Assembly: GCA_947371015.1 (NCBI GenBank)
Contig: CANBNK010000013.1
Span: forward strand, 1-64,000
Direction: 5' to 3'
Source: Acetobacteraceae bacterium
GTDB lineage: Bacteria; Pseudomonadota; Alphaproteobacteria; Acetobacterales; Acetobacteraceae
Length of the DNA stretch: 64,000 bases
In this document: positions 1 through 10,426 of the stretch, one piece after another
Layout of the letters: each line of letters begins with the position of its first letter
How positions within the stretch are numbered: position 1 is the stretch's first letter
Program-made: the position numbers and the translations under genes
Notes under the pieces: model-generated
The model's input: only the letters and a program-made list of their open reading frames with translations
Told to the model about the DNA's origin: nothing
Database searches by the model: none

Positions 1-96
1 CCGCGCAGGCGGCTCCCGCATGTCAGCGCCAGCGGCATGGCATCCGGGCGCCAGCATGCCTTCCCAAGCCGCAACTCCTGGGGCATTGACCGCGGC

Positions 97-1167
97 ATGA
101 CGACCCCTCTCCGCTTGGGCCTCGCCTCCGCCCTGATGCCCTTCATGCGCCGCCTCGACCCCGAGAGCGCGCATACCCTGGCGCTGCGCGCCCTGGCCGC
201 CGGCCTCGGGGGCCGTGGCCGTGGTGCCGATGACCCGGTGCTGGCCACAACCGCCTTTGGCCTGACCTTCGCCAACCCGGTCGGCCTGGCCGCGGGCTTC
301 GACAAGAACGCCGTGGCGGTGCGCCCGCTGATGCAACTGGGCTTCGGCTTCGTCGAGGCCGGCACCGTCACGCCGCGCCCGCAGGTGGGCAACCCGCGCC
401 CGCGCATCTTCCGGCTCACCGAGGACCGCGCCGTCATCAACCGGCTCGGCTTCAACAATGCCGGGCTGGCCGCCTACCTGGCGCAGCTGGCGGCGCTGCG
501 CCGGCCGCTGCCGGCCCCGATCGGCGCCAATATCGGCGTGAACAAGGAAGGCGCGGACCCCGAGCGCGACTACCCCGCGCTTTACACGGCGCTCGCCCCG
601 CTGGTGGACTACGTGGTGGTCAACGTCTCCTCGCCCAACACCCCGGGGCTGCGGGACCTGCAGGCGGAAGGCCGCCTCGCCTCAATTTTGCAGGCGATGC
701 AGCCGGCCCGCGCGGCGCAGTCCCCGGCGCCGCAGATACTCGTAAAAATTGCGCCCGATTTGGCGAACGAAGCCCTGCCGGCGCTGGTGGAGACCTGCAT
801 CGCCCATGGCGTCGCTGGCCTCATCGTCTCCAACACCACGCTGGCCCGTCCGGGCACCCTGCGCAGCACCCAGCGCAGCGAATCCGGCGGCCTTTCTGGC
901 GCGCCCCTGTTCCAGCGCTCCACGGAAATGCTGCGCCGCGTGTATCGGCTGGCTGGGGGCCGGCTGACGCTGATCGGCGTGGGCGGCATCTCCTCCGGTG
1001 CCGAGGCACTGACGAAGATCAAGGCCGGCGCCAGCCTGGTGCAGCTCTACAGCGCCTTCGCCTATGAAGGCCCAGCGCTGATCCCGCGCATCAAGCGCGA
1101 CCTGACGGGCTTGCTGAAGCGCGGCGGATACAAATCTGTGGCTGATGCCGTTGGCGTTGACGCCTGA
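97..1167 (+). CDS. pyrD: Dihydroorotate dehydrogenase (quinone), class 2
   Basis: Protein MTTPLRLGLASALMPFMRRLDPESAHTLALRAL... with FANPVGLAAGFDKNA, NVSSPNTPGLR and VGGISSGAEALTKIKAGASLVQLYS motifs; internal ATG at 97 preferred over the 37 start. Confidence 0.95.
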   Translation: MTTPLRLGLASALMPFMRRLDPESAHTLALRALAAGLGGRGRGADDPVLATTAFGLTFANPVGLAAGFDKNAVAVRPLMQLGFGFVEAGTVTPRPQVGNPRPRIFRLTEDRAVINRLGFNNAGLAAYLAQLAALRRPLPAPIGANIGVNKEGADPERDYPALYTALAPLVDYVVVNVSSPNTPGLRDLQAEGRLASILQAMQPARAAQSPAPQILVKIAPDLANEALPALVETCIAHGVAGLIVSNTTLARPGTLRSTQRSESGGLSGAPLFQRSTEMLRRVYRLAGGRLTLIGVGGISSGAEALTKIKAGASLVQLYSAFAYEGPALIPRIKRDLTGLLKRGGYKSVADAVGVDA

Positions 1168-1178
1168 AGGACCGAAGC

Positions 1179-2039
1179 ATGGACATTCTCGACGGCATTG
1201 CCGGCCTGGCCGACCGCTACGACGGCTATGTGCTGGACCTCTGGGGCGTGGTGCATGATGGCAAGCGGCCCTATGCGCCGGTGCCCGACGCGCTGGCCCA
1301 GCTGAAGGCGCGCGGCAAGCGCATCGTCTTCCTGACCAATGCGCCGCGGCGGTCCTGGTTCATCCAGGGCATGCTGGACCGCATGGGCCTGGACCCCGCC
1401 CTGTATGACGGCATCATGTCCTCCGGCGAAGCTACCTGGATGATGCTGCACGACCGTAAGCACCCCTGGTTCGCCAAGCTCGGTCGCCGCGCCTTCCACA
1501 TCGGGCCGGAGCGCGACCTTTCCGTAGCTGAGGATGGCGTCGCCGAGCTGGTGGCGACCCCGGCCGAGGCCGATTTTCTGCTGAATACCGGCCCGGACCC
1601 CGACCGCGGTTCCCATAGTGCCGACCGCTATCTGCCGGCGCTGGAGGAATGCGCCCGCTACAAGCTGCCGATGGTCTGCGTGAACCCGGACCGCGCCGTC
1701 ATGGTCGGCGGCGAGAAGCTGATCTGCGCCGGTGCCCTGGCCGACCTGTACAAGCCACTGCACGACGACATCTTCGAGGTCGGCAAGCCCGACCCGACCA
1801 TCTACGAACCGGTCATGGACCTGCTGGGCCTGACTGACCGCCGCCGCGTGCTGGCGATCGGCGACACGCCGCACACGGATTTGGCCGGCGCCGACGCCGC
1901 GGGTATCGATTCGCTCTGGGCCATGACCGGCCTGGCGGAAGCCGCGCACGGCCCGAACCCGGACCCGGCGAAGCTGGCGGCCGAGGCGGCGCATGAGGGC
2001 GTCCGCCCCCTGGCCGCGGTGCGGGGGCTGCGCTGGTAG
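1179..2039 (+). CDS. HAD-superfamily hydrolase (TIGR01459-like, class IIA)
   Basis: YDGYVLDLWGVVHDGKRPY and VGKPDPTIYEPVMDLLG...LAIGDTPHTDLAGADAAGID HAD motifs. Confidence 0.9.
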   Translation: MDILDGIAGLADRYDGYVLDLWGVVHDGKRPYAPVPDALAQLKARGKRIVFLTNAPRRSWFIQGMLDRMGLDPALYDGIMSSGEATWMMLHDRKHPWFAKLGRRAFHIGPERDLSVAEDGVAELVATPAEADFLLNTGPDPDRGSHSADRYLPALEECARYKLPMVCVNPDRAVMVGGEKLICAGALADLYKPLHDDIFEVGKPDPTIYEPVMDLLGLTDRRRVLAIGDTPHTDLAGADAAGIDSLWAMTGLAEAAHGPNPDPAKLAAEAAHEGVRPLAAVRGLRW

Positions 2040-2046
2040 CCGGCCC

Positions 2047-3222
2047 ATGCCGGTGACCAAACCCCCCATCTGGCTGCTGGTGGCGATGACGGGCCTCGGC
2101 CCGTTCACCATGCAGATATTGATGCCCTGCCTGCCGGCCTTGGCGACGGCGCTGGCCGTCTCCTACGCCACGGCGCAGCTGACGCTGTCCATCTATCTGA
2201 TCGGCGTCGCCTTCGGGCAATTGCTCTACGGTCCCCTCTCGGACCGTTTCGGCCGCAAGCCGCTGCTGTCGCTGGGCCTGGTCTTCTACCTGTTCGGCAG
2301 CGCGCTGGCGGTGGTCTCCCCTTGGGCCTGGCTGCTGGTGGTGGCGCGGGTCATGCAGGCGCTGGGCGGCTGCGCCGGCCTGGTGCTGGGCCGCGCCATG
2401 ATCCGCGATGCCTGGTCGCGTGAGCAATCCGCCAGCGTCATGGGCATCGTCTCCACCGCCATGTCGGTGGCGCCGATGGTGGCGCCCCTGCTGGGCAGCC
2501 TGCTGGAGGAGTGGTTCGGCTGGCGCGCCACCATGGCGGCCTGTTTCGCCTTCGGCCTGCCGCTGCTGCTGGCGGTGCGCTGGCGCCTGCCGGAAACCCT
2601 GGCCCAGCGCGTCGATATGCCGGGGCTGGAGGGCTTCGTCCGGGCCCATGTGGCGCTGCTGCGGGTGCCGGCGTTTCGCGGCTATTGCGCCATCACTGCC
2701 TGTACCACCTCGATCTTCTTCGCCTTCGCCGCCGGGGCGCCGCTGGTGGTGGTGGAAGGGCTGGGCCATGCGGCCACGACCTTCGCCCTGGCGCTGATGT
2801 TCATCTCCGTCGCCTGGAGCGCCGGCGCCTTCACCACCGCCCGGCTGGCAGCGCGGCGGGGCACCATGCGGCTGCTGCACTGGGGGGTCGGCATCGGCAC
2901 CGCTGGCGCCGTGCTGGCGGTGGCCTTCATGCTGTTCCTGCCGGCGCATATCGCGCTGTTCTTCCTGCCGATGGTCATCGTCGCCTATGGCAACGGCATC
3001 ACCCAGCCGAACGCCATCGCTGCCTCGGTCAGCGTGCGGCCGACGCTGGCCGGCACCGCTTCCGGCCTGATCGGTTCCACGCAAATGGCGGCGGGCGCTG
3101 TCATGACTGTGGTCGCCGGCAGCCTGGAGGATGGCAGCGGCGTGGCCACCGCCTTCTGCATGTTGGTGCCGGCCTTGGGCACGCAACTGGCGCTGGCCTA
3201 TGCGCGGCGGGCGGCGATCTGA
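2047..3222 (+). CDS. MFS drug/metabolite efflux transporter (Bcr/CflA-like)
   Basis: 12-TM-like hydrophobic protein with QLLYGPLSDRFGRKPLL motif; start at MPVTKPPIW. Confidence 0.88.
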   Translation: MPVTKPPIWLLVAMTGLGPFTMQILMPCLPALATALAVSYATAQLTLSIYLIGVAFGQLLYGPLSDRFGRKPLLSLGLVFYLFGSALAVVSPWAWLLVVARVMQALGGCAGLVLGRAMIRDAWSREQSASVMGIVSTAMSVAPMVAPLLGSLLEEWFGWRATMAACFAFGLPLLLAVRWRLPETLAQRVDMPGLEGFVRAHVALLRVPAFRGYCAITACTTSIFFAFAAGAPLVVVEGLGHAATTFALALMFISVAWSAGAFTTARLAARRGTMRLLHWGVGIGTAGAVLAVAFMLFLPAHIALFFLPMVIVAYGNGITQPNAIAASVSVRPTLAGTASGLIGSTQMAAGAVMTVVAGSLEDGSGVATAFCMLVPALGTQLALAYARRAAI

Positions 3223-3343
3223 GTTGCCGCTGGCCGGCTGGCGCGAGCCGCCCGCCCAAACCAACAGGCACGGGCTCGCCCTGAGCCAAGGCGGAGAGCA
3301 GCGGCTGTGGTTAGCCTGAGACCGACACGCCGACAGGCGTGAG

Positions 3344-4165
3344 TCAGACCGTCAACGCCTCCGCCGCGCCGTTCAGCGGTTCGGCAAAGGCCGGCAACTG
3401 CTGGGCAATGGTGGCAAAGGCCAGGCGGGCAATGGTGCGGTAGCCGATATCGGAGAAATGCACGCCGTCATCGGCACGGAAGCGCCGCTCGGTCTGGCCG
3501 GGGCCGGGCAGGCTTGGGCGGAAATGCCCGGTCGGGTCGCTGGTGGCGTCCCAACTCGGCACCCACAGCGCCCCGGCGTCACGCGCCGCGGCTTCCTGAA
3601 TCTCGTTCAGCTTGCGCGCCGCCCCGGCGAAGGCGGTGTCGCGCATGTTGGGCAGGCCGATCCAGGCCACCGTCACGCCCTTTGCGCGCGCATCGCGCGT
3701 CATCAGGGAGACCTTGGCGCCATAAGCCTCGGCGAAGGCCGGCGTGCCGAACTGGTAGCGGGCGCGGGCGCCACGATCGACCAGCGGGCGGAAGTCGTTG
3801 GCGCCGATCCAGGCCAGCATCAGGTTGGGCTGGTTGCGCGCCACGTTGTCCCGCGCCACCTGCACCCAGTCCCATTCGTCCGAACGGGTCAGGCCAGTGG
3901 AATGCCGCGTGCCGTTCACCACGCGTAGCGCCGGGCGGCGGCGCAGCGGCGGCTGGGTCGAGAGGTACAGGCCCTGCGCCAGCGAATCGCCGCAGTACAG
4001 CAGGGTCACCGCCTCGGGCACGGTGGCGCTGGACTCGCCGGGCTGCGCGGCAGCCTCGCGAATCAGAAACGGTGCGGCCAGGAGAGTTCCCAGCGCAATG
4101 CGGCGAGCTAAGGTGTTTGTCATGGGCGAATCGGAGCGGTCTCTCGCTATACGACAACGCTTCAT
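3344..4165 (-). CDS. Secreted SGNH/GDSL-family hydrolase (DUF459-like)
   Basis: GDSLAQG block I, WIGANDFRP block III, DDGVHFSDIGY block V, N-terminal signal peptide; true start probably at MTNTLARRIALG (about 4123). Confidence 0.82.
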   Translation of the reverse strand: MKRCRIARDRSDSPMTNTLARRIALGTLLAAPFLIREAAAQPGESSATVPEAVTLLYCGDSLAQGLYLSTQPPLRRRPALRVVNGTRHSTGLTRSDEWDWVQVARDNVARNQPNLMLAWIGANDFRPLVDRGARARYQFGTPAFAEAYGAKVSLMTRDARAKGVTVAWIGLPNMRDTAFAGAARKLNEIQEAAARDAGALWVPSWDATSDPTGHFRPSLPGPGQTERRFRADDGVHFSDIGYRTIARLAFATIAQQLPAFAEPLNGAAEALTV

Positions 4166-4198
4166 CCTAAGGGTAGAGGCTCAGGCATTGGAGGCAAC

Positions 4199-5539
4199 AT
4201 GAAATCCATCGCCACGGTACGACGCCGGCGCGATGTGCTTTCCCAGTTGGGCCTTGGCCTGGCGTTGAGCGCCTGTGACACCAGCACCACGCGCCAGGCC
4301 GCGCCGGTCGCCGGCACCTTTCGCTCACTGACCGAACTTGGCGCCTGGCGCCCCGACTGGAGCGTGATGCCGGCGGTGGAAGCCGTGCCCTGGACCGCCT
4401 CGCCCAGCCAGCCGCTGGCGCCGCTGGCCCAGGCGCTGGCGCAGTTGGCCCAAGGGCGCACCCAGCAGCCGGTGCTGGTGCTGCAATTCGGAGACAGCCA
4501 CACCGCCGCCAACTTCTTCAGCAGCCGGCTGCGCGCACTGTTCCAGGCGCGCTACGGCGCGGTTGGTCCGGGCCGGATGTCGCCCGGCGGCGCCGCGCCC
4601 AGCTACACCCGGCCGCCGCAGGTGCAGGTGGAACAGCAGGGCCAGTGGCAGGCCGCTTCAGCCCTGCGCGCCAGCACGCCCGGCCCCTTCGGCGTGGCCG
4701 GCTGGCGGCTGCGCGGCCAGGGCGCCGGCAGCCGGCTGGTGCTGCGCTCCACCGAACCCGAGGGTTTCGACCGCTTCACGCTGGACGTGCTGGTGCAGCC
4801 CGAGGGCGGTAGCTTCCGCCTGGCGCTGGATGGCGAAACCGGCCCGCAGCTCCGCGCCGCCGGGGCGCTGCGCCGCCGCGCGCCGATCCCGATGGAGTTG
4901 CCGCATCGCTACCGCGAGGTGGTGATGGAACTGGTCGGCGACGGCCCGGTGGACCTGCTGGGCTGGGGCGTTGAACGTCGCGGCGCCGGGGTGCTGGTGG
5001 AGGGCCATGGCATCAACGGCGCCACCATCGACATGCTCGGCAACATGGACCAGGACATCCTGGGCGGGGACCTGGCGGCCCGGCCGCCGGCGCTGATCCT
5101 GCTGGCTTATGGCACCAACGAGGCGGTGGACCCGGCCTTGAGCGAGGAAGCCTATGCCAGCGTGCTGACCGAACGCGTCCGCGCGCTGAAGCGCATGGCG
5201 CCACGCAGCGGCATCATGCTGCTGGGCACGCCGGATTCCGCCCGCCGTGCCAGGGGCGGCGCCGGGGCTGCGGCGTGCCGCGGCTGGCAGGCGCTGCCGG
5301 GCCTGGCCGCGGTGAAGGCGGCGCAGCGCCGCGTCGCCCGCGCCGAGAGCCTGGGCTATTGGGATTGGGCCGAAGTGACCGGCGGCAATACCTGCGCGCT
5401 GGACGCGCTGACCCGCAGCGCGCCCCGGCTGGTGCAGGATGACCACATGCACCTGACCGCGGATGGCTACCGCGCCAGCGCCGAGAGGTTGTTCCAGCAC
5501 CTGATGCGCCCTGCTACGCTGGCGAACACGCAGACCTAG
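4199..5539 (+). CDS. SGNH/GDSL hydrolase with inserted beta-rich domain (Ape1/PatB-like architecture), lipoprotein-like N-terminus
   Basis: LQFGDSHTAANFF block I, GINGAT block II, LAYGTNEAVD block III, DDHMHLTADGY block V; about 130 aa inserted between blocks I and II; good GGAGG RBS. Confidence 0.82.
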   Translation: MKSIATVRRRRDVLSQLGLGLALSACDTSTTRQAAPVAGTFRSLTELGAWRPDWSVMPAVEAVPWTASPSQPLAPLAQALAQLAQGRTQQPVLVLQFGDSHTAANFFSSRLRALFQARYGAVGPGRMSPGGAAPSYTRPPQVQVEQQGQWQAASALRASTPGPFGVAGWRLRGQGAGSRLVLRSTEPEGFDRFTLDVLVQPEGGSFRLALDGETGPQLRAAGALRRRAPIPMELPHRYREVVMELVGDGPVDLLGWGVERRGAGVLVEGHGINGATIDMLGNMDQDILGGDLAARPPALILLAYGTNEAVDPALSEEAYASVLTERVRALKRMAPRSGIMLLGTPDSARRARGGAGAAACRGWQALPGLAAVKAAQRRVARAESLGYWDWAEVTGGNTCALDALTRSAPRLVQDDHMHLTADGYRASAERLFQHLMRPATLANTQT

Positions 5540-5567
5540 ATCACCTTCCAAGCCGGGCCGACGCCGC

Positions 5568-6977
5568 ATGCTGTTCCCCACCGGCGCCTTCGCGCTGTTC
5601 TTCCTGGTGGTCTTCGCGGCGCATTGGCTGCTGGTGCGCCATGCCTTCCGTCGCGCGCCGATGGCCGACCGCGCCATGCTGCTGGGCGCCAGCATGGTGT
5701 TCTACGCCGCCTGGGACATCCACTTCTGCCTGCTGCTGATCGCACTAGGCCTGTGGGCCTGGTGGATGGGGCTGGTGCTGGGCGCGCTGCCGCAGGCCGA
5801 GCATCGCCGCCTGCTGCCGGGCGCCGTGGCTGGGCCGCTCTGCGTCCTGGCCTACTTCAAATACGCCGACTTCTTCATCGCCGAGGCTGGCGGCGCCTTC
5901 ACCTGGCTGGGACTGGAGCCGCCCGCTTTGCTCGGCGTGGTGCTGCCGGTCGGCGTCTCCTTTTTCGTGTTCCAGGCGCTGAGCTACATCCTGGACGTTC
6001 ATCGCGGCGACGCCGAGGCCGAGCGCAGCCCGCTGAACGTGCTGGTCTATATCTGCTTCTTCCCGCACCTCGCCGCTGGTCCCATTGTCCGCGCGGCGCA
6101 TTTCCTGCCGCAGGTGGCGCAACGGCCGGACGCCTCACGCATCCCCTTCGTCATGGCCGGGCTGCTGATCGCCGGCGGGCTGGCGAAGAAGCTGTTGCTG
6201 GCCAATACGCTGGCGGTGGAGCTGGTGGACCCGGTCTATCGCGACCCCGCGGCGGCCGGCGCGCTGGATGCCTGGCTGGCGTTCTACGGGTACGCCGCGC
6301 AGATCTACTGCGACTTCTCGGCGTATTCGGACATGGCAATCGGCGTGGCCGCGCTGCTGGGCTACCACTTCCCACGCAACTTCGACCAACCCTACCGCGC
6401 CGCCAGCCTGTCCGAGTTCTGGCGCCGCTGGCACATTTCCCTCAGCTCCTGGCTGCGGGACTACCTGTTCATCCCGCTGGGTGGCTCCCGCGGTGGCGAA
6501 TGGCTGACCCGGCGCAACCTGATGCTGACCATGGTGCTCGGCGGGCTGTGGCATGGCGCGGCCTGGCGCTTCATCGCCTGGGGCGCGCTGCATGGCGGCG
6601 GGCTGGTGCTGGAACGGGCGCTCGGCTGGCGCGGGTCTAAGGTCGGCTGGCGCCGCTGGCTGGGCGTGGCAATCACCTTCCACGTCGTCTGCCTGGGCTG
6701 GGTCCTGTTCCGCGCGCCGGACCTGGCCAGCGCCGGCGGGCTGCTGGCAGCGATGGTCAGCGCCGAGGCCGCCACCACCGCGACGCTGAAGCTCGCCGCG
6801 CTGACCGCCCTGGCGCTGGCGCTGCACCTGCTACCCGGCGACTGGACCGAACGGCTTGAGCAGGCACTCGGCCGCGTGCCGGCGCCGGCCTATGGCCTGG
6901 CCTTCGGCCTGGCGCTGCTGATTTTGCTGACGCTGGGTCCGGTCGGCGTCGCGCCCTTCATCTACTTTCAGTTCTGA
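5568..6977 (+). CDS. MBOAT family O-acyltransferase (AlgI/PatA-like)
   Basis: Polytopic protein with FDQPYRAASLSEFWRRWHISLSSWLRDYLFIPLGG and NLMLTMVLGGLWHGAAWRFIAWGALHG motifs. Confidence 0.95.
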   Translation: MLFPTGAFALFFLVVFAAHWLLVRHAFRRAPMADRAMLLGASMVFYAAWDIHFCLLLIALGLWAWWMGLVLGALPQAEHRRLLPGAVAGPLCVLAYFKYADFFIAEAGGAFTWLGLEPPALLGVVLPVGVSFFVFQALSYILDVHRGDAEAERSPLNVLVYICFFPHLAAGPIVRAAHFLPQVAQRPDASRIPFVMAGLLIAGGLAKKLLLANTLAVELVDPVYRDPAAAGALDAWLAFYGYAAQIYCDFSAYSDMAIGVAALLGYHFPRNFDQPYRAASLSEFWRRWHISLSSWLRDYLFIPLGGSRGGEWLTRRNLMLTMVLGGLWHGAAWRFIAWGALHGGGLVLERALGWRGSKVGWRRWLGVAITFHVVCLGWVLFRAPDLASAGGLLAAMVSAEAATTATLKLAALTALALALHLLPGDWTERLEQALGRVPAPAYGLAFGLALLILLTLGPVGVAPFIYFQF

Positions 6978-6979
6978 CC

Positions 6980-7381
6980 ATGTCGCATGACCTGCTGATT
7001 CCGCCGCTTCCTGCTACCGGCCGTGCGTCGCCGCGTTGGCGTGGCATGGATGACAGCTACGACCCCGGCAGCCATGATCCTCAGCGGCGCCACCAGCCCT
7101 GGCTGCCCGGCGCCGCGCCCCTGCCGGTACCGGATGATTTCTCGCGCTTCAGTGTCACCCACCGGCTGCGCGGCGTGGCGCTGGGCCTGGTGCTGGGCGT
7201 GCTGGTGCTGGCCATGGGCCGCTCGGCGCAGATCGTCGATGCCGCTTATGGGCTGGATACGCTGCCGGGTACGGAAACCATCATCGCCGCGGCCGAGGGT
7301 TGGCACGCAGCAATGACTTGGCTGGGCTTGCCCGAGGGCCTGGCGGCGCTGCGCGAGGCCGTGGGCGTCAGCGCCGAGTGA
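6980..7381 (+). CDS. Small single-TM protein downstream of MBOAT gene, function unknown
   Basis: Starts 3 nt after the MBOAT stop codon; one predicted TM (LRGVALGLVLGVLVLAMG). Confidence 0.65.
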   Translation: MSHDLLIPPLPATGRASPRWRGMDDSYDPGSHDPQRRHQPWLPGAAPLPVPDDFSRFSVTHRLRGVALGLVLGVLVLAMGRSAQIVDAAYGLDTLPGTETIIAAAEGWHAAMTWLGLPEGLAALREAVGVSAE

Positions 7382-7449
7382 GCGCGGGGTGCCACGGGCC
7401 AGGCGGCCCTTGGTGCGGCAGGCTGAGTGGGGCGAGCCTCCCCCCGTCA

Positions 7450-8436
7450 TCAGTCGGCGTATTGGCCGGCCGCCTGGATAATCGGCCGCCACTTGGCGAT
7501 GTCCGCCATCCAGAACGCACGGTGCGCCGCCGGGGTCGCGCGGTCCTGCGCCACCGGGTCGGTGCCCAGCTCACGGAAGCGCGCAACCAGCCGCGGATCG
7601 CGCAGCGCAACCTGCAGCGCGCCGGAAAGCCGGGTTACGATCTCGGCCGAGGTGCCCTTCGGCGCGTAGAGGCCGTGCCAGACCGAGACCTCGAAGGCCG
7701 GCAGCCCGCCCTCGGCGCTGGTCGGCACGTTCGGCAGGGCGCTGATGCGGTTCTGCGTGGTCACCGCGAAGACCCGCAACTGGTGGCCCAGGATCTGTTC
7801 GGTGGTGTTGGTGGTCTGGTCGCACATCAGGTCGATGCGCCCGGCCAGCAGTTCCTGCATCGCCGGGCCGGTGCCGCGGAACGGCACGGTGGTCATCGGC
7901 GCGTCCACCGCCTTCATCAGCAGCAGCCCGCACAGGTGGCTGGCGGCGCCGATGCCGGCATTGGCGTAGTTCAGCTTGTCCTGGTCGCGGCGGATGATCG
8001 CCACCGCTTCGGCCAGCGTGGTCGCCGGGAAGTTGTTGCGGGCCACCAGCGTCATCGGCACTTCGGTCACCAGGCCGATCGGCTCAAACCCGCCGACGGG
8101 GTCATAGGCCAGGCGGCGATACAGGCTGGGCGTGGTGGCCATGCCGATATGGTGCAGCAGCACCGTATGGCCGTCCGGCCGGGCGTTTGCCACGCGCTGG
8201 GCGCCCAGCGTGCCGCCGGCGCCGCCGACATTCTCCACCACCATGGTCTGGCCCAGGTCGCGGCCCATGGCTTCTGCCACCAGGCGGCTCACCGTGTCGG
8301 TCGGCCCGCCGGCGGCGAAGGGTACGATCACGGTCAGCGTGCGGTTGGGGAAGGCCTGCTGCGCCTCGGCCGGAACGGCACTGAGGGCAGTGCCGGCGGC
8401 GAGCGCCAGCAACAGGCGGCGGGCAAGGCGGAGCAT
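7450..8436 (-). CDS. Tripartite tricarboxylate transporter (Bug family) substrate-binding protein
   Basis: Signal peptide, FPNRTLTVIVPFAAGGPTDTVSRLVAE, VVENVGGAGGTLGAQRVANARPDGHT; start at MLRLARRLLLALAAG. Confidence 0.93.
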   Translation of the reverse strand: MLRLARRLLLALAAGTALSAVPAEAQQAFPNRTLTVIVPFAAGGPTDTVSRLVAEAMGRDLGQTMVVENVGGAGGTLGAQRVANARPDGHTVLLHHIGMATTPSLYRRLAYDPVGGFEPIGLVTEVPMTLVARNNFPATTLAEAVAIIRRDQDKLNYANAGIGAASHLCGLLLMKAVDAPMTTVPFRGTGPAMQELLAGRIDLMCDQTTNTTEQILGHQLRVFAVTTQNRISALPNVPTSAEGGLPAFEVSVWHGLYAPKGTSAEIVTRLSGALQVALRDPRLVARFRELGTDPVAQDRATPAAHRAFWMADIAKWRPIIQAAGQYAD

Positions 8437-8511
8437 GGGGTATCCTCCCGGGCGACGGGGCCGGTTTCCGGTCCCGTTAACTGTTCTCAAGTGTTACCGC
8501 TTTGCGACGGA

Positions 8512-10317
8512 TCAAGCGTCCATCTTCAGCGCGGCGATGAAGGCCGACTGCGGGATCTCCACCTTGCCGAACTGGCGCATGCGCTTCTTGCCTTCCTTCT
8601 GCTTGTCCAACAGCTTGCGCTTGCGGCTGATGTCGCCGCCATAGCACTTGGCGGTAACGTCCTTGGACATGGCGGAGATCGTCTCGCGCGCGATCACACG
8701 GCCGCCAATGGCCGCCTGGATCGGGATCTTGAACAGCTGGCGCGGGATCAGCTCCTTCAGCTTCTCGCAGATGCTGCGCCCACGCCGGTCCGCCTGGCTG
8801 CGATGCGCCATGAAGCTCAGCGCATCCACCGGCTCCGCATTCACCAGGATGCCGATTTTTACGAGATCGCCGGGCTCATAGCCGTCGATCGCGTAGTCGA
8901 AGCTGGCATAGCCGCGGCTGACCGACTTCAGCCGGTCGTAGAAGTCGAACACAACTTCGTTCAGCGGCAGCCGATACACCGCCATCGCGCGGCTGCCGAC
9001 ATAGGTCAACTCCACCTGCTGCCCGCGGCGTTCGCTGCACAGCGTCAGGATGCTGCCCAGGTATTCGTCCGGCACCATGATGGTCGCCTTGATCCAGGGC
9101 TCCTCGATCTCGGCGATCAGGCTGGGGTCGGGCATGTCGGCCGGGTTGTGCAACTCCTCCAGCGTGCCGTTGGTGCGGCGGATCTTATAGACCACCGAAG
9201 GCGCGGTCGCGATCAGGTCCAGGTCGAACTCGCGGCTCAGGCGCTCCTGCACGATCTCCAGGTGCAACAGGCCGAGGAAGCCGCAGCGATAGCCCATGCC
9301 CAGCGCCGCGCTGTGCTCGGCCTCGAAGTGGAAGCTGCTGTCGTTCAGCCGCAGCTTGCCTAGTGATTCGCGCAGCTTCTCGAAGTCGTCGGCGTCAACG
9401 GGGTACAGGCCGCACCAGACCACGGGGATGCTGGGCTTGAAGCCGGGCAGCGCCACGGTGGCGGGGTTGCGGTCGTCGGTGACGGTGTCGCCCACGTTGG
9501 TGTCGGCGACCGTCTTGATGGCGGCGGTGATGTAGCCCATCTCGCCCGGCCCGAGGGCCTCCACTTGCACCATCTTCGGCCGGAACACGCCCACCTGTTC
9601 CACGGTGTGGGTCGCACCGTTGGACATCATGCGGACCTTCATGCCCTTCTTCAGGTGGCCGTCGCGCACCCGCACCAGCACGACAACGCCCAGATAGGCG
9701 TCGTACCAGCTATCCACCAGCAGCGCGGTCAGCGTCTTCGAGGCATCGCCGGTCGGCGGCGGCAGGCGGGTGACGATGGCTTCCAGCACGCCCTCGATGT
9801 TCAGCCCGGTTTTCGCCGAGATCATCACCGCGTCGGAGGCGTCGAGGCCGATCACATCCTCGATCTGCTGCTTCACCCGGTCCGGCTCGGCCGCCGGCAG
9901 GTCGATCTTGTTGAGGACGGGCACGATCTCGTGGTTCGCGTCCATCGCCTGGTACACGTTGGCGAGCGTCTGCGCCTCGACGCCCTGGGAGGCATCCACC
10001 ACCAGCAGGCTGCCTTCGCAGGCGGCCAGGCTGCGGCTCACCTCATAGGCGAAATCGACGTGGCCGGGCGTGTCCATCAGGTTGAGGACGTAGGTGTTGC
10101 CGTCCTTGGCCGGGTAGTCGATGCGCACGGTCTGCGCCTTGATGGTGATGCCACGCTCGCGCTCGATGTCCATGTTGTCGAGCAGCTGTTCCTTCATGTC
10201 GCGCGCCGCCACCGTGCCGGTGGTCTGGATCAACCGGTCGGCCAGCGTCGATTTGCCGTGGTCGATATGCGCGATGATGGAGAAGTTGCGGATCAGGTGC
10301 AGCGGCGTGTCGGTCAT
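8512..10317 (-). CDS. lepA: Elongation factor 4 (back-translocating GTPase)
   Basis: [65 protein letters not shown]-terminus [28 protein letters not shown]. Confidence 0.98.
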   Translation of the reverse strand: MTDTPLHLIRNFSIIAHIDHGKSTLADRLIQTTGTVAARDMKEQLLDNMDIERERGITIKAQTVRIDYPAKDGNTYVLNLMDTPGHVDFAYEVSRSLAACEGSLLVVDASQGVEAQTLANVYQAMDANHEIVPVLNKIDLPAAEPDRVKQQIEDVIGLDASDAVMISAKTGLNIEGVLEAIVTRLPPPTGDASKTLTALLVDSWYDAYLGVVVLVRVRDGHLKKGMKVRMMSNGATHTVEQVGVFRPKMVQVEALGPGEMGYITAAIKTVADTNVGDTVTDDRNPATVALPGFKPSIPVVWCGLYPVDADDFEKLRESLGKLRLNDSSFHFEAEHSAALGMGYRCGFLGLLHLEIVQERLSREFDLDLIATAPSVVYKIRRTNGTLEELHNPADMPDPSLIAEIEEPWIKATIMVPDEYLGSILTLCSERRGQQVELTYVGSRAMAVYRLPLNEVVFDFYDRLKSVSRGYASFDYAIDGYEPGDLVKIGILVNAEPVDALSFMAHRSQADRRGRSICEKLKELIPRQLFKIPIQAAIGGRVIARETISAMSKDVTAKCYGGDISRKRKLLDKQKEGKKRMRQFGKVEIPQSAFIAALKMDA

Positions 10318-10375
10318 GGGAATCCGATGGCCGGCCGAAGGGGACCGGACCTTTGGGGCCTCAGATAAGGCAGGC

Positions 10376-10406
10376 GGGCGCCAAGTCCAAGCTTGGCGTG
10401 GCGCCC
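10376..10406 (-). terminator. Intergenic hairpin between pheT and lepA
   Basis: Perfect 8-bp stem GGGCGCCA...TGGCGCCC; no clear U-tract so termination is only possible. Confidence 0.35.
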
Positions 10407-10426
10407 AAGGGGATTAAGCCTCGGGA

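Noticed and set aside
1813-3264. 483-aa ORF on the minus strand
   Set aside because: Antisense to the HAD hydrolase and MFS transporter; Gln/His/Arg-rich shadow
7300-9363. 687-aa ORF on the plus strand
   Set aside because: Antisense to the Bug gene and lepA; compositionally shadow-like
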